From Megachile rotundata (lineage: Eukaryota > Arthropoda > Insecta > Hymenoptera > Megachilidae), in assembly GCF_050947335.1 (NCBI RefSeq), contig NC_134993.1:8928001-8992000 (forward strand): a DNA stretch of 64,000 nucleotides, written 5' to 3'. Below, one piece after another: positions 48,901 through 59,387 of the stretch; position 1 is the stretch's first letter; every line of letters begins with the position of its first letter. The translations under genes and the position numbers were made by a program. The notes under the pieces are model-generated. The model worked only from the letters and a program-made list of their open reading frames with translations. It searched no databases and was not told the DNA's origin.

Positions 48901-50956
48901 GTTGTCGTCGTTTCTTCGGTTGTAGTTATTACTGGAGTTGTCGTTACTCTTTCCGTCGTAGTTATTCTTTCTGTTGTAGTAATGGCTGGTGTTGTAGTCA
49001 CTTCCTCCGTTGTTGTTATTTCCTCTGTTGTAGTCATTTCTTCTGCAGTAGTTATTACGGGCGTTGTACTTGTCTCCTCAGTCGTTGTTATCACTAGTGT
49101 TGTAGTTACAACTGGTGTTGTGGTCACTTCGTGTGTTGTGGGTATTCTTTCTGTTGTAGTAATGACTGTTGTTGTAGTCGCTTCTTCTGTTGTTTTTATT
49201 TCTTCTGTTGTTGTCAGTTCTTCTGTTGTAGTTATTAATGGCGTTGTACTTGCCTCCTCAGTCGTAGTTATCGTTGGTGTTGTAGTTGTGACTGCTGTTG
49301 TAGTTATCGTTGTCGTTGTAGTAATGACTGGTGTTGTAGTCGCTTCCTCTGTTGTAGTCATTTCTTCTGTTGTAGTTATTGGTGGTGTTGTAGTTCTCTC
49401 TTTTGTTGTAGTTACGGCCGCTGTTGTAGTCATTTCTTCTGTTATAGTTGTTATTGGCGTTGTAGTTGTGACAGGTGTTGTGGTCATTTCTTGTGTTGTT
49501 GGTATTTTTTCTGTTGTAGTAATGACTGGTGTTGTAGTCATTTCTTCTGTTGTAGTTATTAGTGGTGTTGTAGTTAATTCTTTGGTCGTAGTTATTACTG
49601 TTGTTGTAGTCATTTCTTCCGTCGTAGTTATTAGTGGCATTGTAGTAATTTTTTCTGTTGTAGTAATTTCTCTCGTCGTCGTTATTTCTTCTGTAGTAGT
49701 TATTACTGGCGTTATAATTATTTCTTCTGTTGTAGTTATTCTTTCTGTCGTAGTTATTTCTCTTTTTGTTGTTGTTTCTTCTGTTGTAGTCACTTGAACC
49801 AAATAGTCACTCCACGAGAGAGACTCTAGAGTAGACTCCTCATCTCCATAATCATATTCTTCCTTATAATCTTCCTCGTATTCCTCATTATGAAACATTT
49901 CTGTTTCCGCATCCTCGCTCACAGTATTTCTCTCTAACCAACTCAACGTCGTTTGCAAAATATCTATTTCACTCTGATGTTCTGTGTTATACGTCAACTG
50001 GGACTCTACAAATGGCGTCGTGAGCGCATGAAGTCCACCCATATACGCCGTTACTTCTTTCCATACTTCCTCAGTCGTTTCCACACTTCGTTTTCTTCTT
50101 TTCTTAACGAAACCTACTTTTGTGACTGGTAGTCGCAGAATTTGTCGAAGATCGACATTTCGGTTCACTAAAGTGCTCGAATATGGCAGCGCCAGCAATC
50201 TCGTCAATAAAAATGTCCCGTTACTACGAAAATCCCTGCTGGTCGTTCGATTCGGTCTTCTCTTCTTGCCGCGGAAAAACAAATTCGACGATCTTCGGGC
50301 CCTCTTCGATTTCCTACGATTGGATCTTACTAATGGAGATTTTACTAATGGATTGGATCTTACTAATGGATTAGATTCGTAACTAATCGATTTTAAATTT
50401 CTGACAAGTCTGCGGTTAGTATTTACGGATGAAAAATCATCGCAAAAATCTAAAATATAACTGACTTCGTGCTCCCTAGGATTCGATTCGAACCGTCTCT
50501 CTTTTACAAATTCTACATTTTCAGTTAAAAAATCTTCTACGCTGCTATTTTGTACAAATGTCTTACGCCACTGTTTAAAAATTTCGGACAAATCGGTGCA
50601 CTCCTGGCTGTGAATTTTTACAATATTTTCTTCTGCTTCCTCCGTGGTATAAAAATTTACACTCTGCAATAAACAGTAATATTAATAACTTGATGTGACA
50701 GTAGTCTTTGACAAGAATTGGTTATGTTTTAAACATCAACGTTTTGAACCTTGTTAAGCTGATTTATTTGTTAATAATTAATGACACAGTGTCTGTTGAA
50801 TTTGTTAATACTCACAGTGGTATTTTTCATGGTCGCTTGATTACTGTTACAGTAAACAGAATTGTAAACAATGTTTTCGCTACTGACGTTCTCTGCTGCT
50901 ATTATCATGTATATCGCAATTAACTTACAAAACACAATAAGGAATATATTTTGCAT
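33947..50956 (-). CDS. Giant secreted mucin-like Thr-rich protein, four exons
   Basis: Four minus-strand exons join in frame: 50956-50816, 50663-42351, 41920-35095 and 34257-33947. They give 15,591 bases, or 5,196 residues. Junctions have good sites (GTGAGT, GTAAGT, GTAATG donors; CAG, TAG, CAG acceptors) with phases 0, 0 and 1. Exon 1 holds a signal peptide (MQNIFLIVFCKLIAIYMIIA). Exon 2 opens with a globular-looking part and dibasic clusters (KSKRARR, KKRRKR), then long TTTEE/TTTPV tracts. Exon 3 repeats TTE-type tracts broken by acidic Tyr-rich boxes of EEYEEEYEEEE type. A coiled coil (about 4670-4805) follows, then a Cys-containing tail with RVKR, RKR and VKR cleavage sites. Such Thr arrays are dense O-glycosylation targets, so I infer an extracellular, heavily glycosylated, processed protein, perhaps of gut lining, cuticle or a secretion. 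I do not recognise a named orthologue. Long plus-strand frames opposite it are artefacts. Confidence 0.85.
34375..34800. repeat. TTTTTCAA repeat in the last mucin intron
   Basis: An 8-bp TTTTTCAA microsatellite (34380-34460) grades into ATTATTCA repeats up to about 34790. It fills much of the 837-base intron between the last two exons of the mucin-like gene. Confidence 0.85.
47731..48450 (-). repeat. 90-bp coding repeat in the mucin-like gene
   Basis: A 90-base unit encoding 30 residues, centred on TTTERITTTEETTTTPV, repeats about eight times with start points near 47731, 47821, 47911, 48001, 48091, 48181, 48271 and 48361. Copies differ by a few bases, showing recent in-frame expansion. A looser related pattern continues to about 49790. 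Confidence 0.85.
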
Positions 50957-52125
50957 AGCGTCATATCACGCACGTTCGTTAATATTCTTGCACTTTTCTA
51001 ACGCATGCTTATCAATCCTATCGCGAAGCATCGTGTCCAAGAAAAACTATCGCACGAAGGTATCACATTTATTTCGTACATGATGTCATAGATTATCGAT
51101 GGGTTGAATTTTAATTATCGATGGCAAATTAACACGGTTGAATATCGATTCGGTATTACAATAGACAGATTCAGATTGTGGGGGTTTGATCATAAGAAAT
51201 ATACGGTGATCACAGGTTTTATAATTTGGAAGTTTAGGAAAATTGGGATTTTGTAATTAAAAGTTTATATATTTGGAAATTTGGAATTTTAGGGTTCTTA
51301 AAGTTGGGATGGAGGAATGTGGGAATGTAAGAATGTTGGAATGTTGGAATGTTGGAATGTTGGAATGTTGGAATGTAAGAATGTACGAATGTAGGACTGC
51401 ATGAATGTAGGAATGTAGGAATGTAGGAATGTAGGAATGTAGGAATGTAGAAAATTAAAAAATTTGGAAATTTGGGAATTTAGAAATTTAGAAGTTTGGA
51501 GACTTGGAAATTGGGAAATTGGGAATTTAGAAATTTGGAGACTTGGAAATTTGGAAATTTGGAAATTTGGAAATTGGAAAATTGGAAAATTGGGAATTTG
51601 GGAAATTGGAAATTTGGAAATTTGAAAAATTCGAAAATTGGAAAATTGGGAAGCTGGGAAGTTGGAAAGTTGGAAATTTGAAAAGTTGGAAATTTTGCAG
51701 TTTGGGAGTTTGGAATATTGGAAAATTGGAAAGTTGGAGAATTGGAAAATTGGAAAAATGGAAAATTGGAAAATTGGAAAATTGGAAAATTGGAAAGTTG
51801 GAAATTTTGCAATTTGGAAATTTGGAAAATCGGAAATTCAGATATAAATATGTACTGTACATTTAGAAATACATTTAGGTAAGTACATATATACATACAT
51901 TTAATGATAACGTCAGAGCAGACAATTTCACAAACAAAATCAGCATAACCTCAAGAGAACAAAACCAGTTCACCAATTTTCACGGAAATAATCGACAATT
52001 ACACCAACCACAGTTATTTTATACATATTTCAATACTTTTTCTTCAACAGTGATATTTTTTTACCAAATTCCAAATTACAATTTAATATTTTTGATTATT
52101 TTAACCTATTTCTTCAAACAATGCT
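50957..52125. other. Divergent intergenic region with tandem repeats
   Basis: This spacer separates the minus-strand mucin-like gene from the plus-strand membrane-protein gene and should carry both promoters; no TATA box is obvious for either. It contains a GGAATGTT / GGAATGTA 8-bp array (51308-51450) and a GGAAATTTGG-type array (51475-51840), both with G on the plus strand. Frames open through these arrays are not genes. Confidence 0.6.
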
Positions 52126-55100
52126 ATGATATTAGAATCAATTTTATCTTGCTCATATTTATTTCTGACTTGTGGATCTTGTATTTATAACCTGATAAAA
52201 CATTCTTATGTTCAATATAAATGTGTTTCTTATTTCATATTCGCATACTGCGGTATTGCGATTATTAGTGCTCGGTCCTTTATCGTTCTGGTTTACAAAC
52301 TATTTTTTAAGGAATACAGTAAGTAATATTTTATTGTTAAATTATTAAGTAATATGTTATTATAAAATTATCAAGTAACTCGTCATAGTTAAATTAATAA
52401 ATAACATGTTATTGACAAATTATTAACTAACATGTTGTTACAAAATTATTAAGTAACTTGTCATAGTTAAATTAATAAATAACATGTTATTGGCAAATTA
52501 TTAGCTAACATGTTATTATAAAATTATCAAGTAACTCGTCATAGTTAAATTAATAAATAACATGTTATTGACAAATTATTAACTAACATGTTGTTACAAA
52601 ATTATTAAGTAACTTGTCATAGTTAAATTAATAAATAACATGTTATTGGCAAATTATTAGCTAACATGTTATTATAAAATTATCAAGTAACTCGTCATAG
52701 TTAAATTAATAAATAACATGTTATTGACAAATTATTAACTAACATGTTGTTACAAAATTATTAAGTAACTTGTCATAGTTAAATTAATAAATAACATGTT
52801 ATTGGCAAATTATTAGCTAACATGTTGTTATAAAATTATTAAGTAACTTGTCATTGTTAAATTAATAAATAACATGTTATTGGCAAATTATTAACTAACA
52901 TGTTATTGACAAATTATTAAATAACATGTTGTTATAAAATTATTAAATAACTTGTCATTGCTAAATTATTAAGTAACATGTTACTGACAAATTATTAAGT
53001 AACATTTCATGTTAAATTAATCAACCAATATGTTATTTATAAAACATAAATTTTTCTTTTGCAGTTTTTGATCCGGTGATGATAGAGATTGAAGAACAGA
53101 AGAATAAAAACAAATGCAATGCTCTGTATGAAATACTTGGTACACTGAGCATGGCTAGTGTAATATATTCTTTGTATTGTCACCATGGTTCTTACATCAT
53201 CGGCGCCATTGTTGTTACAGGCGTCTCTGCCTTTGATGTTTCTAAATTGTATCAAATGATCAACAGGGAAACCGAGGTAGTTGTAGTATTGTACAATTTA
53301 ATTATTTAGTTTAGTATTTTAATTTTTTAATTTGCATATTTCCAAGTTTTTCAGTTTCCTAGCTTAGGAAAGTGGTTATTGAAATTTTGGAAATTTTAAA
53401 TTTTGCAAATTTTAAATATATGACATTTTGCAAATTTTAGAAATTTTAGTAAGTTACAAATTTTAGAAAGGTTCACAAATTTAAGTATATCAAATTTTGC
53501 AATATTCAAAATGCTACAAATTTTGAAATTTAAAAATTTAGAACTTTAGAAATACAGAAATTTGTCAATTTATAAATTTAAGAGTTTGCCAATACAAATT
53601 TAAAAATATTTAAAACACTGATTTCTAACGATAAAGCACTTACTCCGTTCAAACGCAAATAATCTCGCTGTTTAACTTCCCTCTAATTTATAACTGTGAG
53701 TGGGGATTTAATCTCAATCTCGACAAGAGGTACTTAAATTAATTGACGATAATGTGAGGTAGAGACAATTTTCTTAAGTACCATAATACATTACAGTCCA
53801 CACAAATCATATACATTTCTCTTTCACAAACTTCCTTATAAAAGCAAACATTTCCTCTCTTCTTACACAGAAATACTATGCACAATTTTTATTATACCTA
53901 TACTAATTTTATGTAGAGCATTTTTAAAGACATTCTTTTCAAAAGCAAAACAAATATAATAAAAACGAGTCATTTATTTTTATTTAATCAAAACCGAATA
54001 GGAAAATTACCCCTTTTTCCCTAAATTTCTTTTTGGTAAATTATTCTTATCTTCTTTGCAACCTTCTTTTACTTTAGGATAACGTGAGGTAATGTACATA
54101 AACACAGGTTAAAATACAACAACAATATGCAGGGTGTCTCACAACTAGTGCAGGTCCCTGAAATGCGGGGTAGTTGACGTGATTCTGAATAAGATTTCCC
54201 TTTGCAAAAATGGGGTTTGAAGCTCCGTTTTTGAATTATTAAGGAAAAACACGGACCAATCAGAGCGCGAGGATTACGCGTTCGCAGATGCGAGAGCGAC
54301 ACCTTCGGATAACGCGTAGTTATCCAACGCGTGGTTAATCCAACGCGTAGTAATGCAACGCGTGGTAATCCTACGCGTAGTAATCCAACACGTAGTAATA
54401 CAACGTGTAGTAATCCAGCGTGTGGATATCCAACGCGTAGTAATCTAGCGCGTGCATATTCAACGCGTAATAATACAACGCGTGGTAATTCTAAGCGTAG
54501 GAATCTAATGCGTGGTAATCTAACGCGTAGTAATCCAGCGTGTGAATATCCAACGCGTAGTAATCCAGCGCGTGGATATTCACAGGGTAGTAGTTCAACG
54601 CGTAGTAATCCAGCGCGTGGATATTCACAGGGTAGTAGTTCAACGCGTAGTAATGCAAAGCGTAGTAATGCAACGCGTGGTAATCCTACGCGTAGTAAAC
54701 CAACGCGTAGTAATACAACGTGTAGTAATCCAGCGTGTGGATATCCAACGCGTAGTAATCCAACGCGTAATAATGCAACGCGTGGTAATTCTAAGCGTAG
54801 GAATCTAATGCGTGGTAATCTAACGCGTAGTAATCCAGCGTGTGAATATCTAACGCGTAGTAATCCAGCGCGTGGATATTCAATGGGTAGTAGTTCAACG
54901 CGTAGTAATGCAACGTGTGGTAATGCAACACGTGGTAATCCTACGCATAGTAATCCAACGCGTAGTAATACAACGTGTAGTAATCCAGCGTGTGGATATC
55001 CAACGCGTAGTAATCCAGCGAGTGCATATTCAACGCGTAGTAATCCAACGCGTAATAATGCAACGCGTTGTAATTCTAAGCGTAGGAATCTAATGCGTGG

Positions 55101-56106
55101 TAATCTAACGCGTAGTAGTCCAGCGTGTGGGTATCCAACGCGTAGTAATCCAGCGCGTGGATATTCAACGGGTAGTAGTTCAATACATAGTAATGCAACG
55201 CGTAGTAATGCAACGTGCGGTAATTTTACGCGTGGTAATCTAAAGCGTAGTGAAAGTAATTCAACACATAATAATCCTCGCGCTCTGATTGGTCCGTGTT
55301 CTTCCTTAATAATTTAAAAACGGAGTTTCCAACCCCATTTTTGCAAAGGGAAATCTTATTCAGAATCACGTCAGCTATCCGCCATGTCAAGGACCTTCAC
55401 TAGTTGTGAGACACCCTGTATATTTTAATAAAAATGATAACATGTAGCAATTAGGAGTCTGAGCCATAACGCGAACAAAAGCTATGACTATACAAGTGCG
55501 ATTCGTTTTCCATGAAAGTCAGTTGCTTTCTGCTGAATTTTTCAAACGTCTGTCCGTTGGAAAAATACACGTGGCATAGAAAGCGACCGTAACAGACAAA
55601 GCAAAGGTTCACGCGCGAAACGTTAGAACACGCCTGGGTCTTCAAAAACCTCAAATACTTTCCAACTAGATTTATGGCATAAAGGCTACATTTGACTCTA
55701 TTTTACATAAATTATTTTTCATAACTAATAGAAAATTTATATAAACTATTTTTCGTAATTTATAGAAAATTGAAACACGGCAGTATCGTTATATACCCTC
55801 CCGATTAAAATCCACGTCTGAACCCAAATCCGCCATATTGCTTTGGGTGTTTGTCACCGTTTGTTTCGCGTAAGTGAATCACCGTTCTTTGTTATATTGT
55901 CATTGTAGTTAATTCGATGGTTATTTTATTATAGATATTCAGTGGGTAATAATTATGCAGCAGTAGCAAATTATCCTTATCTCCTGACGAATTGGGCACT
56001 GCCTCCAGAGGGATTTTATGAAGGGTGGACTGTGCGAAGTAGTATTAACGATTACATGATGGCTGCTTATGTTATATGTATTACAGAAGCTTTTCGACAG
56101 ACATAA
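52126..56106 (+). CDS. Multipass membrane protein of unknown family, four exons
   Basis: Four exons join in frame: 52126-52318, 53065-53276, 55766-55869 and 55935-56106. They give 681 bases, or 226 residues. Junctions are GTAAGT/TTTTGCAG (phase 1), GTAGTT/ATTTATAG (phase 0) and GTAAGT/ATTATAG (phase 2, a 65-base intron). Hydrophobic segments lie at about 4-24, 34-57, 88-103, 108-121 and 157-172, with a weaker one near 213-221. A short charged loop (EIEEQKNKNK) follows the second. The C-terminal part contains AAVANYPYLLTNWALPPEGF. The coherent reading phase through four exons, including a TM segment ending exactly at a splice site, argues that the gene is real. I do not recognise the family and infer only an integral membrane location. 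Introns 1 and 2 carry a tandem repeat and a transposon. The start could lie upstream if there is another exon. Confidence 0.75.
52373..53030. repeat. 78-bp tandem repeat with 156-bp dimeric order
   Basis: Units begin at 52373, 52451, 52529, 52607 and onward, each starting AAGTAACTYGTCATAG. Two variants alternate (ACTCG with GACAAATT; ACTTG with GGCAAATT), giving a 156-base dimer repeated almost exactly about three times before decaying. It fills intron 1 of the membrane-protein gene. Confidence 0.9.
54126..55422. mobile_element. Satellite-bearing TIR element, copy 2
   Basis: Same structure as 31999-33543: end motif CAGGGTGTCTCACAACTAG, inverted arms of about 130 bases sharing AATAAGATTTCCCTTTGCAA, and a central array of 15-bp units (about 54310-55250) with the same 300-base higher-order order. 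It is about 250 bases shorter because fewer units are present. It lies in intron 2 of the four-exon membrane-protein gene. The high similarity of the arms of the two copies suggests recent movement. Confidence 0.85.
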
Positions 56107-56876
56107 ATATTTATTTATTGGAATATACAAGTATGTAATTATTTATTCAAATGGGTTAACAAATAATTATTTATTCAAATGGATTAACAAATAATTACTT
56201 ATTCAAATGGATTAACAAATATTTATTTAAATAGACAGGTAAATAATTATTTATTTGACTAGCAAATAATTATATATTCAAATAGACTAGTGAATAATTA
56301 TTTATTCAAATATATTAGTAAGTAATTATTTACTCAAATGGGTCAGAAAATTATTTATTTAAATGGATTTAATTTATTTAAATTATTTATATAAAAATAT
56401 TATATTAAATATAATTCTAAAGATTAATATGCTAAATGTCAAATAACATACCAAAATTAGTATAATATAAATTAATTACTTTCTTAAAAACATTATGTCG
56501 ATTATAATGCTAAAAATATTACATTAATTACAATTCTAAAAATATCCTCAAACTATCTCAACTCCAAACTTACCAATTTGCGATTTTTCATAAAATATAG
56601 GGAATATAGGGAATTTTCCTCTAATACAATGGAGTATGGTTACATTAAAATAAAACTCGCAATTGAATGTTGATCGTTCGAATTTTATTTAATCTCCAAT
56701 CAACAGAACATTTTCTCTAGCTTAAATTTACACTTACGCTCGCGATATGTACAAAAAGAAACCTACGTCTATTAAATATTACAAATGGCGGTATCACGTT
56801 TAAAAGAGCATATGCAAAAATGTAAGCGCGGGATTACTGCCACGCACAAATATGAACGACTGAGTGTACTCCCTGA
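56107..56876. other. 3' flank and AT-rich tandem repeats
   Basis: Directly after the membrane-protein stop are ATAAAT-type signals usable for polyadenylation. From about 56135 to 56380 a degenerate unit of about 31 bases (AATAATTATTTATTCAAATG) repeats some eight times. The remainder is AT-rich with nothing recognised. Confidence 0.5.
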
Positions 56877-57183
56877 TACAGTAGTCCCTCGTTATATTGG
56901 TAGTCGCGTTAGCTTTCCTTGAAGGTGCACGAAGACGTACGAAAACGTACGAGAGTGCACGAAGACGTACGAAGGCGTACGAGATTGCACGAAGGCGCAC
57001 GAAGGCGCACGAAGGCGCACGAAGGCGCTTGAACACATACGGAGGCATACGAAGGCGCACGAAGACGCCTTATTAATGGTGGCAGTGCTCAGGCAGTTAA
57101 ACGTTACACAAAACCTCTTGCTACATCGCATATTCCAAGGATCCTTTTTCCTATCCACGACAATATAACGAGTGTCTACTGTA
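56877..57183. mobile_element. Pogo-like MITE carrying a 10-bp minisatellite
   Basis: The left end TACAGTAGTCCCTCGTTATA and the right end, inverse of TACAGTAGACACTCGTTATA, form terminal inverted repeats flanked by TA. Inside, at about 56925-57070, a 10-base unit (GCACGAAGGC / GTACGAAGAC) repeats about fourteen times and is CpG-rich. The ends resemble pogo/Tigger elements. No transposase is present. Confidence 0.75.
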
Positions 57184-58499
57184 CCGTAAAACATCGTGTA
57201 AAACCGTCAATTATCACACGATACTTGCACTATCAAATATCGCTATTTACCGGTCAGTTCGTTTATCTTAAATACCTAGTCACGATTTAACAAAAAAGAA
57301 AAGGTGTCCTTTTTTATTCAGGACTGTCTTTAACTCTACGAAGTTTAACGACGTTTTGAGTCAACTTTAAAAGCACTCGAAGTCCACGAACTTGGAGCAA
57401 AGAGTAGATACAAGAGACGACAAAAAATTACTTTTAGAGAGAGTAACATAATCTGGTTGTGCCAAATAAAACGCGGTAGGAAAATGTACGTAGTGTGCAA
57501 GTATGGCGTCGGACAATGCTTTATACTTGCACAATCTTCTGTCATTTATTCGTAACGTTTAAAACAAATTTCTATGTAATTTGTTATTATTTATTTATTT
57601 GTAATTTATAATAAATAGAAGTTTTGTTCTCTGTAACACATTTACAAGTAATTTATATGTAATAAATATTCCGTCATTTCTTTCTAACAAATTTGTATTC
57701 TTTTCTAAAAAATAATTCGTCGTTATAAATTATTTTTAACAATCATTTCTATAATATATATTTAATCATTTTAGCATATACCTTTCTTTTCCAACTTTCC
57801 AACATTGCAAAATTGATGTAAATATTTCAAAAGCTAATATTAGTATTATAAAAAAAATGTATAACAAGTAGATTTCTAAAAAATTAAAAGCTCACATGAT
57901 ATTACATTCGTTCGATTTAAATTTCCCGCCAAAAGAAGCAACGTAGAGGAACGCTATAGACATCAAAGCAAAGTCTTCTTGCACCTACTCTTGTACTTAC
58001 TCTCCGCATCGAATGTATTTTCTTTAAAAATAAGGAACTTCGTTCTTTTTTAAAATAAATAAGGGGGAGTTTAAAGACGGCCCCGATTTCATTTCTTCAT
58101 AAATTAGTCTACTCGAAGGCAGTCTTTTTCATACTTCTCTATGCGATCTTATGTCATATGTACTCGAATTATTGAATAATTGTTAGACGCGTTACGCGTG
58201 CTGATGTTTACGGGATTCTTCCATTTTGTCGTATTGCGGCCATTTTATATTTCACTTTCGGTCCGTTGAATGTTACGTGGAAATGGCCATTATCGTTTTT
58301 CTTCTGGAAAGTTAAATGTTTTGGTCAGTTCAAATTACTTTTGCATTTTGGGATATTTTTAAATCGCGGTATATCATTTTTGGTATTTAAATGATAATAT
58401 AATTTCATTTTTGGATGGTGATTTATAGTACTTGTTTTTGAATGAGCTGCTTGTGATATTATGGTCAATAGCAAAGTATGGGGTGAAGATGACTTTCCT
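57184..58499. other. No gene recognised
   Basis: A short minus-strand frame (57345-57545) has no recognisable domain and is not called. The stretch 58080-58350 is less AT-rich and contains CCATTTTGTC and GGCCATTTTA motifs, which could be promoter-like, but nothing decides this. Confidence 0.35.
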
Positions 58500-59240
58500 A
58501 GGGAAAATTGAGATTACAGTATATTTGGGGAATTTGGGGAGTTTGGAGAAATTGGGGATTTTACAGAATTTGGAGAATTTGAGGAATTTGAGAATTTGAG
58601 AATTTGAGAATTTGAGGAATTTGAGAGTTAGGTGAGTTTGAGAATTTAGGAATTTTGGAAATTTGGGAATTTGGGAATTTGGGAATTTGGAGAATTTGGA
58701 GATTTTAAGGTATCTTGGACATTTGGAGAAATTGGTGATTTTAGGAAATTTGGGAAAATTGGAAATTTAAGAGATTTAGGGGAATTTGAGAAATTTGAGA
58801 ATTTGGGGAATTTAAGAAATTTGAGAGTTTGGTGAATTTGGGAATTTGGGAATTTGGGAATTTGGGAATTTGGGAAATTTGGAGAATTTTAGGGAATTTG
58901 GGGAATTTGGAGAAATTGGAGATTTTAGGGAATTTGGGGAATTTGGGAAATTGGAGATTTTAGGGAATTTGGGGAATTTGGGAAATTTGGGTATTTAGGT
59001 ACTTAGGAATTTTTGAATTTTGAAATATTGAATTTTTGAAATTTGGAAATTTGAAAACTTGAAAATGTAGAAACTTAGGAATTTGAGAACTAAAAATTTA
59101 GAAACGTAAAAATGTGAAAAATTTGAAATTTAGAAATCTCAACATTTGAACTTTTGGAAATAAAAAAATGTGAACTATAAAAATTTGTAAATCTGAAAAC
59201 CCACAAATTTAAAAATTCAGATATATGACCTCAAACTCTG
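58500..59240. repeat. G-strand A/T-rich repeat, GGGAATTTGG units
   Basis: Units of about 8-10 bases (GGGAATTTGG, GAGAATTTGAG) repeat irregularly, with a longer pattern of about 60 bases near 58850-58990. It lies just past the chitin synthase stop codon. G is on the plus strand, the reverse of similar tracts left of 42 kb. Confidence 0.85.
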
Positions 59241-59387
59241 TAAATCTCAAGGTCCAATTATAATCTAAAAATTAAAAAATTATAAAAAAATAAAAAATGT
59301 AAAAACCTACAAATTGAAAAATTAATTTTACAATATCACTACTTGAATCACATCGAAAAAATTACATACATTCATGAAAATATGCGA

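Noticed and set aside
39522..49797. Very long plus-strand open frames (39522-41954, 42439-47172, 47266-49797) rich in Val and Ser
   Set aside because: They lie opposite the Thr-rich mucin exons. The reverse complement of ACN codons (NGT) cannot form a stop in the matching frame, so these frames are by-products with no start context or splice support.
57345..57545. 66-residue minus-strand frame
   Set aside because: No domain, no splice context and no promoter signals; the length is within chance expectation.
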